A stretch of 64,000 nucleotides of DNA from Planctomycetota bacterium (GTDB lineage: Bacteria > Planctomycetota > Planctomycetia > Pirellulales > Pirellulaceae): the NCBI GenBank assembly GCA_963204915.1, contig CAUJHS010000060.1, positions 124,001 to 188,000 on the forward strand, read 5' to 3'. Below, piece after piece: positions 27,187-35,463 of the stretch. The first letter of the stretch is position 1. Each line of letters opens with the position of its first letter. The notes beneath the pieces are model-generated. The model was not told the origin of the DNA and searched no databases. It was given only the letters and a program-made list of their open reading frames with translations. The position numbers and the translations under genes were made by a program.

Positions 27187-27788
27187 AACGAACATTTGAC
27201 ATCGTCCTGGCCGCCACGGGGCTGTTGCTGGCCGCCCCCTTGCTGGCCGTTATCGCGGCGGGGGTCAAATTGACTTCGCCCGGTCCCGTCTTGTACTGGT
27301 CCGACCGAGTCGGAAGGTACAACCAGATCTTTCGTATGCCGAAGTTCCGCTCGATGCGAACCGGCGCGCCGCAAGTCGCCACCCACTTGCTGCAAGACTC
27401 GCGTAGCTATATTACGCCGCTGGGGAAGCTGCTGCGCAAAACCAGTTTGGATGAACTGCCGCAGTTATGGAGCATTCTGGTCGGCCACATGAGTTTTGTC
27501 GGTCCTCGCCCGGCATTGTTCAATCAAGCCGACCTGATTGAATTGCGCACCCGCTGCGGCGTCCATCGCCTGACTCCCGGCATTACGGGTTGGGCGCAAA
27601 TCAATGGGCGCGACGAGTTGGAAATCCCGGTAAAAGTCAAATTCGACGCGCACTACCTTCGTTATCAGTCGTTTTGGTTTGACGTAAAGATCATCGCTTT
27701 AACATTCGTCAAAGTGTTGCGACAAGAAGGCGTGAAGCAAGCCGATGAGCCTGCCCAGGCGCGGCCGGTTTATCGGCGAGCCGCCTAA
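27183..27788 (+). CDS. Initiating phosphoglycosyl transferase (PglC/WcaJ C-terminal type)
   Basis: A 201-residue monotopic phosphoglycosyl transferase that attaches sugar-1-phosphate to undecaprenyl phosphate, starting the repeat unit. One N-terminal hydrophobic re-entrant helix (residues 5-32) is followed by PKFRSMR and KTSLDELPQLWSIL with the Asp-Glu catalytic dyad, then MSFVGPRPAL, all hallmarks of the family. It has the short PglC-like length without the extra membrane helices of WcaJ. Its start overlaps the WbpV-like gene. Its sugar is likely QuiNAc or a related 6-deoxy-HexNAc, inferred from the neighbour. Confidence 0.93.
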   Translation: MKRTFDIVLAATGLLLAAPLLAVIAAGVKLTSPGPVLYWSDRVGRYNQIFRMPKFRSMRTGAPQVATHLLQDSRSYITPLGKLLRKTSLDELPQLWSILVGHMSFVGPRPALFNQADLIELRTRCGVHRLTPGITGWAQINGRDELEIPVKVKFDAHYLRYQSFWFDVKIIALTFVKVLRQEGVKQADEPAQARPVYRRAA

Positions 27789-27804
27789 GGCCTGGCGATT
27801 TGCG

Positions 27805-27833
27805 TTGACACGAAAAAGGTCTTCTCTTACCAT
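27805..27833 (+). promoter_or_regulatory. Sigma-70-type promoter for the ligase-TPR gene
   Basis: TTGACA (27805-27810, perfect -35) and TACCAT (27828-27833, 4 of 6 matches) are spaced by exactly 17 bases in the gap after the PglC-like gene. Transcription would begin near 27840, giving a leader of about 30 bases. Confidence 0.6.
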
Positions 27834-27868
27834 TTCGCCCCTGCGTTTCCCACCTGGTGGATGAAATC

Positions 27869-30568
27869 ATGCATCGCAACGCTCGTACCCGAATGAACTC
27901 CTTCGGAGCCGCTCCGGCTCGCGTTTGGAGTTGGGACGAGATCTTGCTCAAGGTTTGCGACGCCGCGCTCGCCGGGGTCATCTTCGTCGCGCCGCTGTTC
28001 CTGGGCGGAAGACACCCGGTGGGAAAATTTGTGTATGTGGTATTCGTCTGCATCGCCGGCGCCGCGTACTGTGCTCGGCAATGTGTTCTGAGCGAAGCGC
28101 CATGGCGCATGTCGGGCGCCGAATGGCTTGTTCTGGCCGGCGCCTTGTTGCTGATTTTTCAACTTGCTCCGTTGCCACCCTCGCTGCTGGAGCGCGCGTC
28201 GCCGGGGCTTCGCGAATTACTTCCGTTATGGCAAGCTGATTCGGATTCGCCAGGTCGTGTCGGCGTGTGGCGCACTCTCTCGTTGGCGCCGCGCGAGACT
28301 CGCGCCGGATTGGTCATGTTTCTCGCGCATGCCATGCTTTTCATCACGGTGGTGCAACGTCTGACGGCGCGAGCCGATATCGAACGATTGCTAACGTGGA
28401 TCGCCCTGGCGTGCGCTGGCATGGCCATGCTCGGCCTGCTGCAATACTTTTTCGGCAATGGCAAGTTCTTGTGGGTCTATATGCACCCTTCCCGCGATAC
28501 GACGAGTGCGGTGAAAGGGTCGTTTCATAATCAAAACCATTTCGCCCAGTTCTTGGCGCTGGGCATTGGGCCGTTGATTTGGCTGATCCGGCGTCGTTTG
28601 GAAGAACAGCAACAGACGTCGCGCGGGCAAGCAAGACAACATCACTCCGTGGCGCAACGCAACTGGCGACAGCGAGCCCCTTTGCTGTTGTTGATTGCTT
28701 CCCTCGTCGCCGTAGGCTTCGCCGGATTACTTACGTTTTCGCGCGGCGGTGTTCTGGCGTTGTTCGTGGCGACTGCGTTATGCGTTTGCATTTACGCCTG
28801 GAAACAATTGCTGGGGCCGAGGTCATTCGCCGCCTTGGGGTTTATCGGCCTGACGGCCACCGTGGCGATCTTGAGCTACGGCTATGAGCCGCTTATGCGA
28901 CGTTTAAGCAGCTTTCAAGAGTCGCAAACGCTTAGCGAGTTGTGCCATGGCCGCGCCGTGCTCTGGTCGGCCATGCTTCAGGCCGTGCCGAACCACCCGG
29001 TGTTCGGCTCAGGTGTAGGAAGCCACATGGAAGTGTACCCTACCTACTTTGAGGAGTACGCCGAACGCGAATTTACTCACGGCGAGAACGGGTACCTGCA
29101 AGTTTTGCTGGAGACAGGCGTCGTGGGCCTGACGTTATTAGTGGCGGGCATCGGCCTTGGCGTCGGCTGGTGCGTTTGGTCGATCCACCGGGGAGACTCG
29201 GCAATGATCGCGTGCGCCGCGCCGGTCTTGGGCGGCTTGGCCGCCAGCGCGGTTCATTCCTGCGGCGATTTCGTGTGGTATATTCCAGGCTGCATGTCGT
29301 TGACGGTGTTGCTGCTGGCGTGCGCGTGTCGGTTGTGTCAAATGACTCGCCCGGCCAACGACGAAGAAGCCGCGTCGCCTTGTTATCCGCGAGTGATTTG
29401 GGTAGGCGTCGCCGCGGTCCTGATCGGGCTGTCCGCTGGCATGGTGCGCGATCGCCTGGCGCCCGCGTTGGCGGCTCCTCATTGGGATCGTTACATCGCG
29501 CTGTCGCTACGTGCGTCTGGCAAGTCGCACTGGGCCTCGACCGCAGAGCGGTTGCCAACCGACAACGCGCCTTTGAACGAACGCTTACGCGGACATCTGA
29601 AAGCAGCGCTTGACCGCGATCCGAACAATGCGCGGGCGAACTTGCGCATGGCGGTGATCTCGTTACGCATGTTCGAGATTCGTCAGCAGTCGAGTGCAAA
29701 CGCTATGGGGCTGATGCAGGTGCGCGATGCAGCGTTAGCTTCGAACTTTGCGTCGCGGGAGGATCAGGAGCGTTGGCTCAACGCGGCAATTGGAGAGAAT
29801 CGCCCGCTGCTGGACCAAGCCATCATCCATTTACGCCGCGCGCTTGCCTTGTGCCCTTTGCAAGGCAATGCTTACTTGTATCTGGCCGAGACGGCGTTCT
29901 TGGATGGATTGGGGCCACATGCCAAACGCGATTATGTCGAACAGGCGGTGCGGCTGCGCCCGTTTGAAGGGCCCGTATTGATGGCCGCAGGCCAAGAGGC
30001 CGCACAAGACGGCGATCTGAACCGCGCGCTCGGTTATTGGAAACAGGCGTTTGGGCGCGACCCCAACACGCAGCACGATGTCGTAGAGCTGCTTGCGCAA
30101 GGACTTCCAGCGGAGGCATTGCTCGAAGCATTGCAGCCCGATTGGACGCGCATTGGCGTGATCTATCGCCGCTATCAGTATTTAAACCGGCGGGAAGACG
30201 CGGTGTTCGCGGGCCGCCGGTTCATCAAGCTGCTCAAAGATGAAGCGCTGAAGCAAAGCGGCGATTCTGCGTGTTCACTGTGGTCGGAGGTCGCCTCAGC
30301 CTATGACTACCTAGACGAGCCCGAAAACGCTTTGACAGCGATTGAACTGGCCATGCGCGCGGCGCCAGGAAACTTCTCGGCGCGGCGGGCGCATGCGTTC
30401 TACCTGCTGGAAGCCAAACGCTACGATCACGCCGTCAAAGAACTAGAATGGTGCCTGCGTCATGATCCTAACGATAACTCGGCCCGCGTGGGTTTGAAAC
30501 GCGCCCTGAGTGAGCAAGCCTCCCACGTGTCCCGGCAAGCGGCAGGTCCAACACCAACGCCAAAGTAG
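27869..30568 (+). CDS. O-antigen ligase/polymerase (WaaL/Wzy superfamily) with C-terminal TPR domain
   Basis: An 899-residue fusion. Residues 20-480 contain about 12 membrane segments with the O-antigen-ligase-like motifs FHNQNHFAQFLA and TFSRGGVLALF, and the long loop HGENGYLQVLLETGVVG typical of WaaL/Wzy-C proteins. Residues 560-890 are helical TPR-like repeats (LRRALALCPLQGNAYLYLAE, ALGYWKQAFGRDPN and more), probably periplasmic. It could ligate or polymerise the chain. ATG 27869 follows GGTGG; GTG 27857 is an alternative. It has its own promoter and closes the cluster. Confidence 0.85.
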   Translation: MHRNARTRMNSFGAAPARVWSWDEILLKVCDAALAGVIFVAPLFLGGRHPVGKFVYVVFVCIAGAAYCARQCVLSEAPWRMSGAEWLVLAGALLLIFQLAPLPPSLLERASPGLRELLPLWQADSDSPGRVGVWRTLSLAPRETRAGLVMFLAHAMLFITVVQRLTARADIERLLTWIALACAGMAMLGLLQYFFGNGKFLWVYMHPSRDTTSAVKGSFHNQNHFAQFLALGIGPLIWLIRRRLEEQQQTSRGQARQHHSVAQRNWRQRAPLLLLIASLVAVGFAGLLTFSRGGVLALFVATALCVCIYAWKQLLGPRSFAALGFIGLTATVAILSYGYEPLMRRLSSFQESQTLSELCHGRAVLWSAMLQAVPNHPVFGSGVGSHMEVYPTYFEEYAEREFTHGENGYLQVLLETGVVGLTLLVAGIGLGVGWCVWSIHRGDSAMIACAAPVLGGLAASAVHSCGDFVWYIPGCMSLTVLLLACACRLCQMTRPANDEEAASPCYPRVIWVGVAAVLIGLSAGMVRDRLAPALAAPHWDRYIALSLRASGKSHWASTAERLPTDNAPLNERLRGHLKAALDRDPNNARANLRMAVISLRMFEIRQQSSANAMGLMQVRDAALASNFASREDQERWLNAAIGENRPLLDQAIIHLRRALALCPLQGNAYLYLAETAFLDGLGPHAKRDYVEQAVRLRPFEGPVLMAAGQEAAQDGDLNRALGYWKQAFGRDPNTQHDVVELLAQGLPAEALLEALQPDWTRIGVIYRRYQYLNRREDAVFAGRRFIKLLKDEALKQSGDSACSLWSEVASAYDYLDEPENALTAIELAMRAAPGNFSARRAHAFYLLEAKRYDHAVKELEWCLRHDPNDNSARVGLKRALSEQASHVSRQAAGPTPTPK

Positions 30569-30600
30569 GAGGAGGTTTAAGGGTTCGCTCGCTGTCGGCG

Positions 30601-30966
30601 CTAATACGACGCGAGGGCGACCGATTCGTCTTCGCGAATGTCGAAATGCTTGTCCAAGCGCGTAATTGCGAAGACCTCTTTAATCTGAGGCTTAAGATTC
30701 GACAGTTTGAGCTTCCCGCCCATCTTCTTGATGCGCGTGTTGTAGGTAATCAGTCGATTCAAGGCCGCGCTGGCGATGAACTCGACCCGGCCCAGATTCA
30801 CCAAGACGTTGCGCGGTTGACCATCGCTGACCAGGGCGTCCAACTCGGCGGCAAGCTCCTGGATCACGGCTTGTTCTTGCAAACGCCGATCGGTCACTTG
30901 GACCACCGTGACATTCCCGGCGCTGCCGCTGATTTGTGAAACCTCGATCCGGTTGTAGCTATTCAT
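30601..30966 (-). CDS. STAS-domain anti-anti-sigma-factor-like protein
   Basis: A 121-residue single STAS domain. LVNLGRVEFIASAALNRLI matches the central strand-loop-helix, where Ser in the ASA position is the residue phosphorylated in SpoIIAA-type proteins; canonical members have SSAG, so the loop is slightly altered (SAAL). Such proteins bind anti-sigma kinases or serve as switches in signalling complexes. It is alone on the minus strand, convergent with the ligase gene. No partner kinase is adjacent, so the pathway is unknown. Confidence 0.85.
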   Translation of the reverse strand: MNSYNRIEVSQISGSAGNVTVVQVTDRRLQEQAVIQELAAELDALVSDGQPRNVLVNLGRVEFIASAALNRLITYNTRIKKMGGKLKLSNLKPQIKEVFAITRLDKHFDIREDESVALASY

Positions 30967-31297
30967 TCGTCATCACACAGTCGCCAAGGAGGACATCCGT
31001 TCCTCAGCCATGTTGCGAAGTACGGACAGGGGTTAGGATAGCCTTCCGCTCCATCGCCTGCAACGCACAAGTGAATCGAGACGCCGCTGAATCGCAGCGT
31101 CGCCTCAAGGCCGCCATAACCATCCCAACGGGTGTTTCCCCGCTGCGGGAGGGTCGCTACACTGCGTTCCATCTGCATAATGCAACCCATCCTCGTTCCA
31201 TCCTCCAATGTTTTCTCAAGGGGGGCTTGGGGATGGGTGACAAGCGTTTTTGTTGAATTATACTAACTCCAAAACGCCAACCAGCCAGGGCGATGCA
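30967..31297 (+). other. Intergenic region between STAS and small membrane protein genes
   Basis: About 330 bases between divergent genes. The only feature I support is the promoter at 31237-31264. Short open frames here have no family resemblance and no convincing ribosome sites. Confidence 0.5.
31237..31264 (+). promoter_or_regulatory. Sigma-70-type promoter for the small membrane protein
   Basis: GTGACA (31237-31242, 5 of 6) and TATACT (31259-31264, 5 of 6) are spaced by 16 bases. The start would be near 31271, leaving a leader of about 27 bases before ATG 31298. Confidence 0.55.
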
Positions 31298-31534
31298 ATG
31301 GTCGGGTACGCACCTTCGAGGAATGTCTTCATGCCCAAGGCGCTGTGTATTACGGGAATGGTGATTTCCATTCTCCTGATAATTTTATTTGTGACGGATC
31401 TCTTGGGTGGTTGGTTTTTCCCCGCTCTCGCGCCTTTTGGCGGCGCTAGCTACAATTCGCTCATGGGCGTTTGGTTTCTGATCTGCGCCGCCGCACTGGC
31501 GTACCTAAGCTGGTCGACGCTGAAAGAACAATAA
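31298..31534 (+). CDS. Small membrane protein, two predicted helices
   Basis: A 78-residue protein of no recognised family. Two hydrophobic segments, about residues 13-33 (ALCITGMVISILLIILFVTDL) and 54-70 (LMGVWFLICAAALAYLSW), are linked by a short Gly/Pro-rich loop. AGGG lies seven bases before ATG 31298; an upstream in-frame TTG at 31250 is inside the promoter and rejected. Support comes from the promoter, the ribosome site and the membrane-like composition. Function unknown. Confidence 0.7.
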   Translation: MVGYAPSRNVFMPKALCITGMVISILLIILFVTDLLGGWFFPALAPFGGASYNSLMGVWFLICAAALAYLSWSTLKEQ

Positions 31535-31864
31535 ATCATTTTCACGGCGGCACTTACGGGCCTTCGACCCTTGCCGGCGGAATCGACCGTATGCGCTACC
31601 CTTGGCGAAGGTTGCATTTCGCCAATTCTTAGGAAAGCCGTTTCTTCGTTCGCAGAATCTTGCGAACCCCTGTGCGCGTGACGCCCCTTCGTCGTTCAGG
31701 GCCGCTTCTCATCGCACGCGCCCAGTCAGGAAGCAAAATATCCGCGTCTTTCGAATGCCCGTGGCTTTTTCTCCCGTCTTGCGTTTACGAATGCGCCAGA
31801 AGATGTATATTTCGAAGGTGCGTTTTGGAGAATCCTTCCTTCGTTGAACACGTCTTACAGCATC
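31535..31864 (+). other. Intergenic leader of the ATPase-nuclease operon
   Basis: About 330 bases without a credible gene. It contains the promoter-like pair at 31784-31811. Open frames of 70-80 codons in this stretch lack ribosome sites and look like chance. Confidence 0.5.
31784..31811 (+). promoter_or_regulatory. Possible promoter of the three-gene ATPase-nuclease operon
   Basis: TTTACG (31784-31789, 4 of 6) and TATATT (31806-31811, 5 of 6) are spaced by 16 bases, about 50 bases before ATG 31865. It is the best hexamer pair in this gap. Confidence 0.4.
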
Positions 31865-33217
31865 ATGGCGAGTAGAAAGCCGAACGCCGCTGCTTTATTG
31901 GCGGCTCGTATGGTCGAGCGATTGGCGGCGCAGCGTCCCACGCAACCTGATCACCCCTTCCCCTTACTCGCTGACTTAATCGCGCAAGAGGAGCAGCCGG
32001 CCGAGAGCGAAACGCTCGGCAAGGCGATTAGACACAAAGATTTTAAGAACCAGGCGATTGGCGGCGACTTGCAGGACCTCCAATCGCCTGTCGCGTTCAA
32101 AGATGACCTTGCCGTTTTTGCGAGCAGTCCCCAGTTGCTGGTATTTCTCCAATCCAAAACTCCGCGCGGCGAGGGACAACCTTTCCTCGTAAAGGACCTG
32201 CAAAAAGCCATTCGCGGTAACGCACCATCGCTCAACGCCGAACTGAAAAAGGCATTTGAGGCGGCTTTGCGCCCCAAAATCGAAGCATGCGAACTGCCCG
32301 ATGTCGCGCTAAAAAAACCCAAGCCGCCAAAGCAACCCAAACCAAAAAAACCCTCCAAGGCCCAACAACTGGCTGTGTTGTCGCAAGCGTTGCTTGAAGC
32401 ACTTCAAGCACAACGAACCAGCGGCGGCGATGCGTACCCGGCTACGCTCAAACAGTTGGCTCAGCGTGCAGCAACCGAGTTGAGTCGTGACGAGAAGCTC
32501 GTTCTTGAGGCAGCCGGGAAGTCGCCATTCAAAGAGCAAGTCGTGGCGGCGTGGAGTAAAGACCTTGAGGCGCCGGTCGCGTTCCAAGAGGATCTTGAAC
32601 GCCTGTTTGGTGCGCCGCAATTGCTGGAACGTGCGCTGCGGATGAAGAAGGAAAAATCAAAAACGAGCCTGGCTCACAAGGCCAATGATCTAGCCAAACT
32701 GCTCGTCGGGGGCCGAGGAAAGGAAAAGGAGCAAGCCGCGTTTTGCTCGGCGGTTGCTCGGCGACTGACCAGCGACAGCATGCCGCCTGGCATCGGCGCC
32801 ATTCGACTTGGCCCCAAAGGAGAGCCTCATTTTTTCCTGCTGGAAGATTTACAGCCGCCATCGCTCCGCGCCGTGTTGAGCGGGGCGGCGCCTGTTGCCC
32901 CTCGCGAGTCGACGCCGCCCGTTGCGTCTCAGGAGTCGGCAGCTCATTTTGAAGAGTTCGCCAAGCGTTTTGAAGAATCCTTCAGCCAACTCGATCGCCA
33001 GCGCGGCGGCCACAATTTCGTCAGTCTTGCCGATCTGCGACGCGAGTTGAACACGGTCCCACGTGCGCAGTTCGATGCGCACCTGCGACGATTGCGGCAG
33101 GAACGCCGCTTTGAACTCAGCGGCGCCCAAAGTAAACAAGGGCTTCCCGAGGAGCTGCGAGAAGCCGGAGTGATTGAGGCAGGCAATCTTCTCATGTATG
33201 TTTCTCGGAGGAAGTAA
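31865..33217 (+). CDS. Uncharacterised protein with duplicated domain and C-terminal winged-helix-like region
   Basis: A 450-residue protein I do not recognise. It has two similar blocks, about residues 15-115 and 166-282, each with a helical segment, then DLQSPVAFKDDLAVFASSPQLL or DLEAPVAFQEDLERLFGAPQLL. A Lys/Pro-rich linker (149-164) separates them, suggesting flexibility or nucleic-acid contact. Residues 360-450 (helix, VSLADLRRELNTVPRAQFDAHLRRLRQE, strand) look like a winged helix. The stop TAA overlaps the next ATG (TAATG), so it is translationally coupled to the ATPase gene. A DNA-binding or recognition subunit is an inference. ATG 31865 is chosen over TTG 31844. Confidence 0.82.
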   Translation: MASRKPNAAALLAARMVERLAAQRPTQPDHPFPLLADLIAQEEQPAESETLGKAIRHKDFKNQAIGGDLQDLQSPVAFKDDLAVFASSPQLLVFLQSKTPRGEGQPFLVKDLQKAIRGNAPSLNAELKKAFEAALRPKIEACELPDVALKKPKPPKQPKPKKPSKAQQLAVLSQALLEALQAQRTSGGDAYPATLKQLAQRAATELSRDEKLVLEAAGKSPFKEQVVAAWSKDLEAPVAFQEDLERLFGAPQLLERALRMKKEKSKTSLAHKANDLAKLLVGGRGKEKEQAAFCSAVARRLTSDSMPPGIGAIRLGPKGEPHFFLLEDLQPPSLRAVLSGAAPVAPRESTPPVASQESAAHFEEFAKRFEESFSQLDRQRGGHNFVSLADLRRELNTVPRAQFDAHLRRLRQERRFELSGAQSKQGLPEELREAGVIEAGNLLMYVSRRK

Positions 33218-35463
33218 TGGCTACTGCGTCTTTGTCCACCGTCGCTACGGAGAACAAGCCAGCAATGACGCTGGACGACTTTTTCGATCATCTTCGCTAT
33301 TCCAATCCGTTCGAGCAGGACCGCATTAGCGATCCATCGGAAGCGGATGTGGACGTGACGACGATCCACGACAAGGAATACCGCGAGCTTGTCGAATTCG
33401 CCGAGAGGTCCAAACGCGAGCGCCGCGGCGTGGGAGTCGTGCTTTGGGGCGAAGCCGGCATCGGGAAAAGCCACTTACTGGCTCGGTTCAGCCGTTGGGC
33501 GGAAGAAGATCGTCGCGCCTGCTACGTGTTTCTGCACAACATTCACGTGCATGCCGAGCGACTGCCCCGGTACATCTTAAAGTCGGTTGTCAGCCGTCTC
33601 ACTTCGGGACGCCGCCATGAGTTCCGGCGCACGCGCCTGTACGGGCTGATGTACCGGGTGATGAACGAGGCGATTCGCCGCTATAGCGATGACCCGCAAG
33701 TCCACCGCTCCCAGTATGAATGGCTCACGTACTTTGAGAAGCTGCTGAACGACCACCTTCGCCAGGGTCGTCGCCGCCGAGACCCCGACGATGCAACCAT
33801 TTATCGCGTCTTGTTTGAGTTCTTCGTCTCGGCCATGCTTGCGGCGCACGGCCGGGATAATGAACATACCGCAGCCGCGGCCATCCGATGGCTTTCCGGC
33901 GAACCGCTGGATGAAGCGGAGGCCGTGCGTCTCGGCCTGAAAACCGAACAAGGGCAATCGCTGGCGGTGCTGCAAGACAATCGCCAGGTGGAGCGCGTGC
34001 TGATCGCTCTCATGGAGCTTTGCCGGCTGGATGACCAATCATTCATTGTGGTGTTCGATCAGGTCGAGAACCTGGACTCGGACGAAATCTCCGCATTATC
34101 GCGTTTTTGCCATTCGCTCTTAGACCACGCCACAAACTTGCTCGTCGTTACCTCGGGCGTGGAGCTCGAATTGATCGAGTATAAGAAGCAAGGATTTATT
34201 CCCAGTTCATCCTGGGATCGCATCGCCCAGCATGAGGTGATGCTTTACTTGATTTCGCCGGTCCAAGCCCGTCAGTTGCTTGAAGCCCGGATCGAGAAGT
34301 TCTTCGAGTCGTTCATGACCCTGCCGGAAGTCAAAGAGCGTCTAACCACCGACACGCTTTTTCCGCTGGGGCAAGACTGGCTCACGGAACAAATCGACAA
34401 CGCAATTGCGGTCAAACCGCGTCACGTCATTAGTTGGGCGCGCAAACGCTGGCGCGACCAGGCCAACCGGTTGCGTGAGCAAGGCGGGGAGGCCTGGTTG
34501 GAGGAATGGGCGGAAGCCGCCCCGCGCGTCGAAGAACTCCGCTCGACGGAGCAAATCGTCGATCGTTGCGTCGAGGAGAAGATTCACGAACAAATCCGCC
34601 GCCGCGAATTGGACCCGAGCGCCTTACCGCCGGACGCCTCGAACTTATGCGGCCTCGTCGAAGCCCTCCTGAAGCAATGCGAAGGAGCACGAGATGACTA
34701 TACCCTCGTTAACGTGGCCCGTCCCCAGGGACGCACCAAAACCGCGATGCCAGCTTACGACCTCCTGGCGCAGGAGCGCACTCCTCGCGGACGCACGGTC
34801 TCCACGGGTTTGACGTTCATCATCACCGAAAGCAAAAATTCGATTGCAGCGGCGCTGCGGCGGATTGACGAAGACGCATCGCCCCCCGACCATGTGTTGG
34901 TCGTGTGCGATGACCGCCAGCCGATGCAATGCGCAAAAGCCGGACAGGAATACCTCGACCGATTGCAGCGTCGCGGGCCAGATCGTTTCCGTGTGATAAA
35001 CCTGACATTGACGCAGTATGCTGAGCTAGACGCCCTGGAGTCCGTGCTCGGCGAATCTCGCTCGGGCGACCTGGAGGTCATGCTTCCGCGCGACGGCAAC
35101 CGGCGGCTTACGCCGGAAGAGGTCATCGCTTCGCACCACCGCCAAGACCGCTACCGCAGTCATCCATTGCTGCGGGAACTCTTGTGCGAGGAGCCTCTGC
35201 CTCCGCTGGCGCCGCCGGAGCCAAAGTTGGACGCAGCGGAGTTTCGCGAGTTTATTCGCAGCCAGTTGGCTTTGACCATGGGGCTCTCCTCGGTTGAGTT
35301 GGCGCAGAAGTACTGCGCCCGCGCCGACCGAGACGCCTCGATGCCGTTCGAAGCCGTGAAAGCGCGCCTCGAGGAAGTCGCACAAGCGATGCACCTTGAG
35401 GAGCTAATCAACGTGTCGCCAACGTCCAATAGTCTTTATCTCTTAAACCGGCCGGGGCGATGA
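33217..35463 (+). CDS. Large P-loop ATPase of uncharacterised operon
   Basis: A 748-residue AAA/STAND-like ATPase. Walker A is GEAGIGKS at residues 78-85 and Walker B is FIVVFDQVEN with Asp281, preceded by an insert of about 100 charged residues. LLVVTSGVELELIEY suggests sensor 1. After residue 400 come a region of mixed helices and a second alpha/beta block (VNVARPQGRTKTAMPAYDLL, PDHVLVVCDDRQPMQC), then a C-terminal helical part that may be a winged helix. It resembles ORC/Cdc6-like loaders and the ATPases of some phage-defence operons, but no named family is certain. Coupled to both neighbours by overlapping start/stop codons. Confidence 0.85.
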   Translation: MATASLSTVATENKPAMTLDDFFDHLRYSNPFEQDRISDPSEADVDVTTIHDKEYRELVEFAERSKRERRGVGVVLWGEAGIGKSHLLARFSRWAEEDRRACYVFLHNIHVHAERLPRYILKSVVSRLTSGRRHEFRRTRLYGLMYRVMNEAIRRYSDDPQVHRSQYEWLTYFEKLLNDHLRQGRRRRDPDDATIYRVLFEFFVSAMLAAHGRDNEHTAAAAIRWLSGEPLDEAEAVRLGLKTEQGQSLAVLQDNRQVERVLIALMELCRLDDQSFIVVFDQVENLDSDEISALSRFCHSLLDHATNLLVVTSGVELELIEYKKQGFIPSSSWDRIAQHEVMLYLISPVQARQLLEARIEKFFESFMTLPEVKERLTTDTLFPLGQDWLTEQIDNAIAVKPRHVISWARKRWRDQANRLREQGGEAWLEEWAEAAPRVEELRSTEQIVDRCVEEKIHEQIRRRELDPSALPPDASNLCGLVEALLKQCEGARDDYTLVNVARPQGRTKTAMPAYDLLAQERTPRGRTVSTGLTFIITESKNSIAAALRRIDEDASPPDHVLVVCDDRQPMQCAKAGQEYLDRLQRRGPDRFRVINLTLTQYAELDALESVLGESRSGDLEVMLPRDGNRRLTPEEVIASHHRQDRYRSHPLLRELLCEEPLPPLAPPEPKLDAAEFREFIRSQLALTMGLSSVELAQKYCARADRDASMPFEAVKARLEEVAQAMHLEELINVSPTSNSLYLLNRPGR

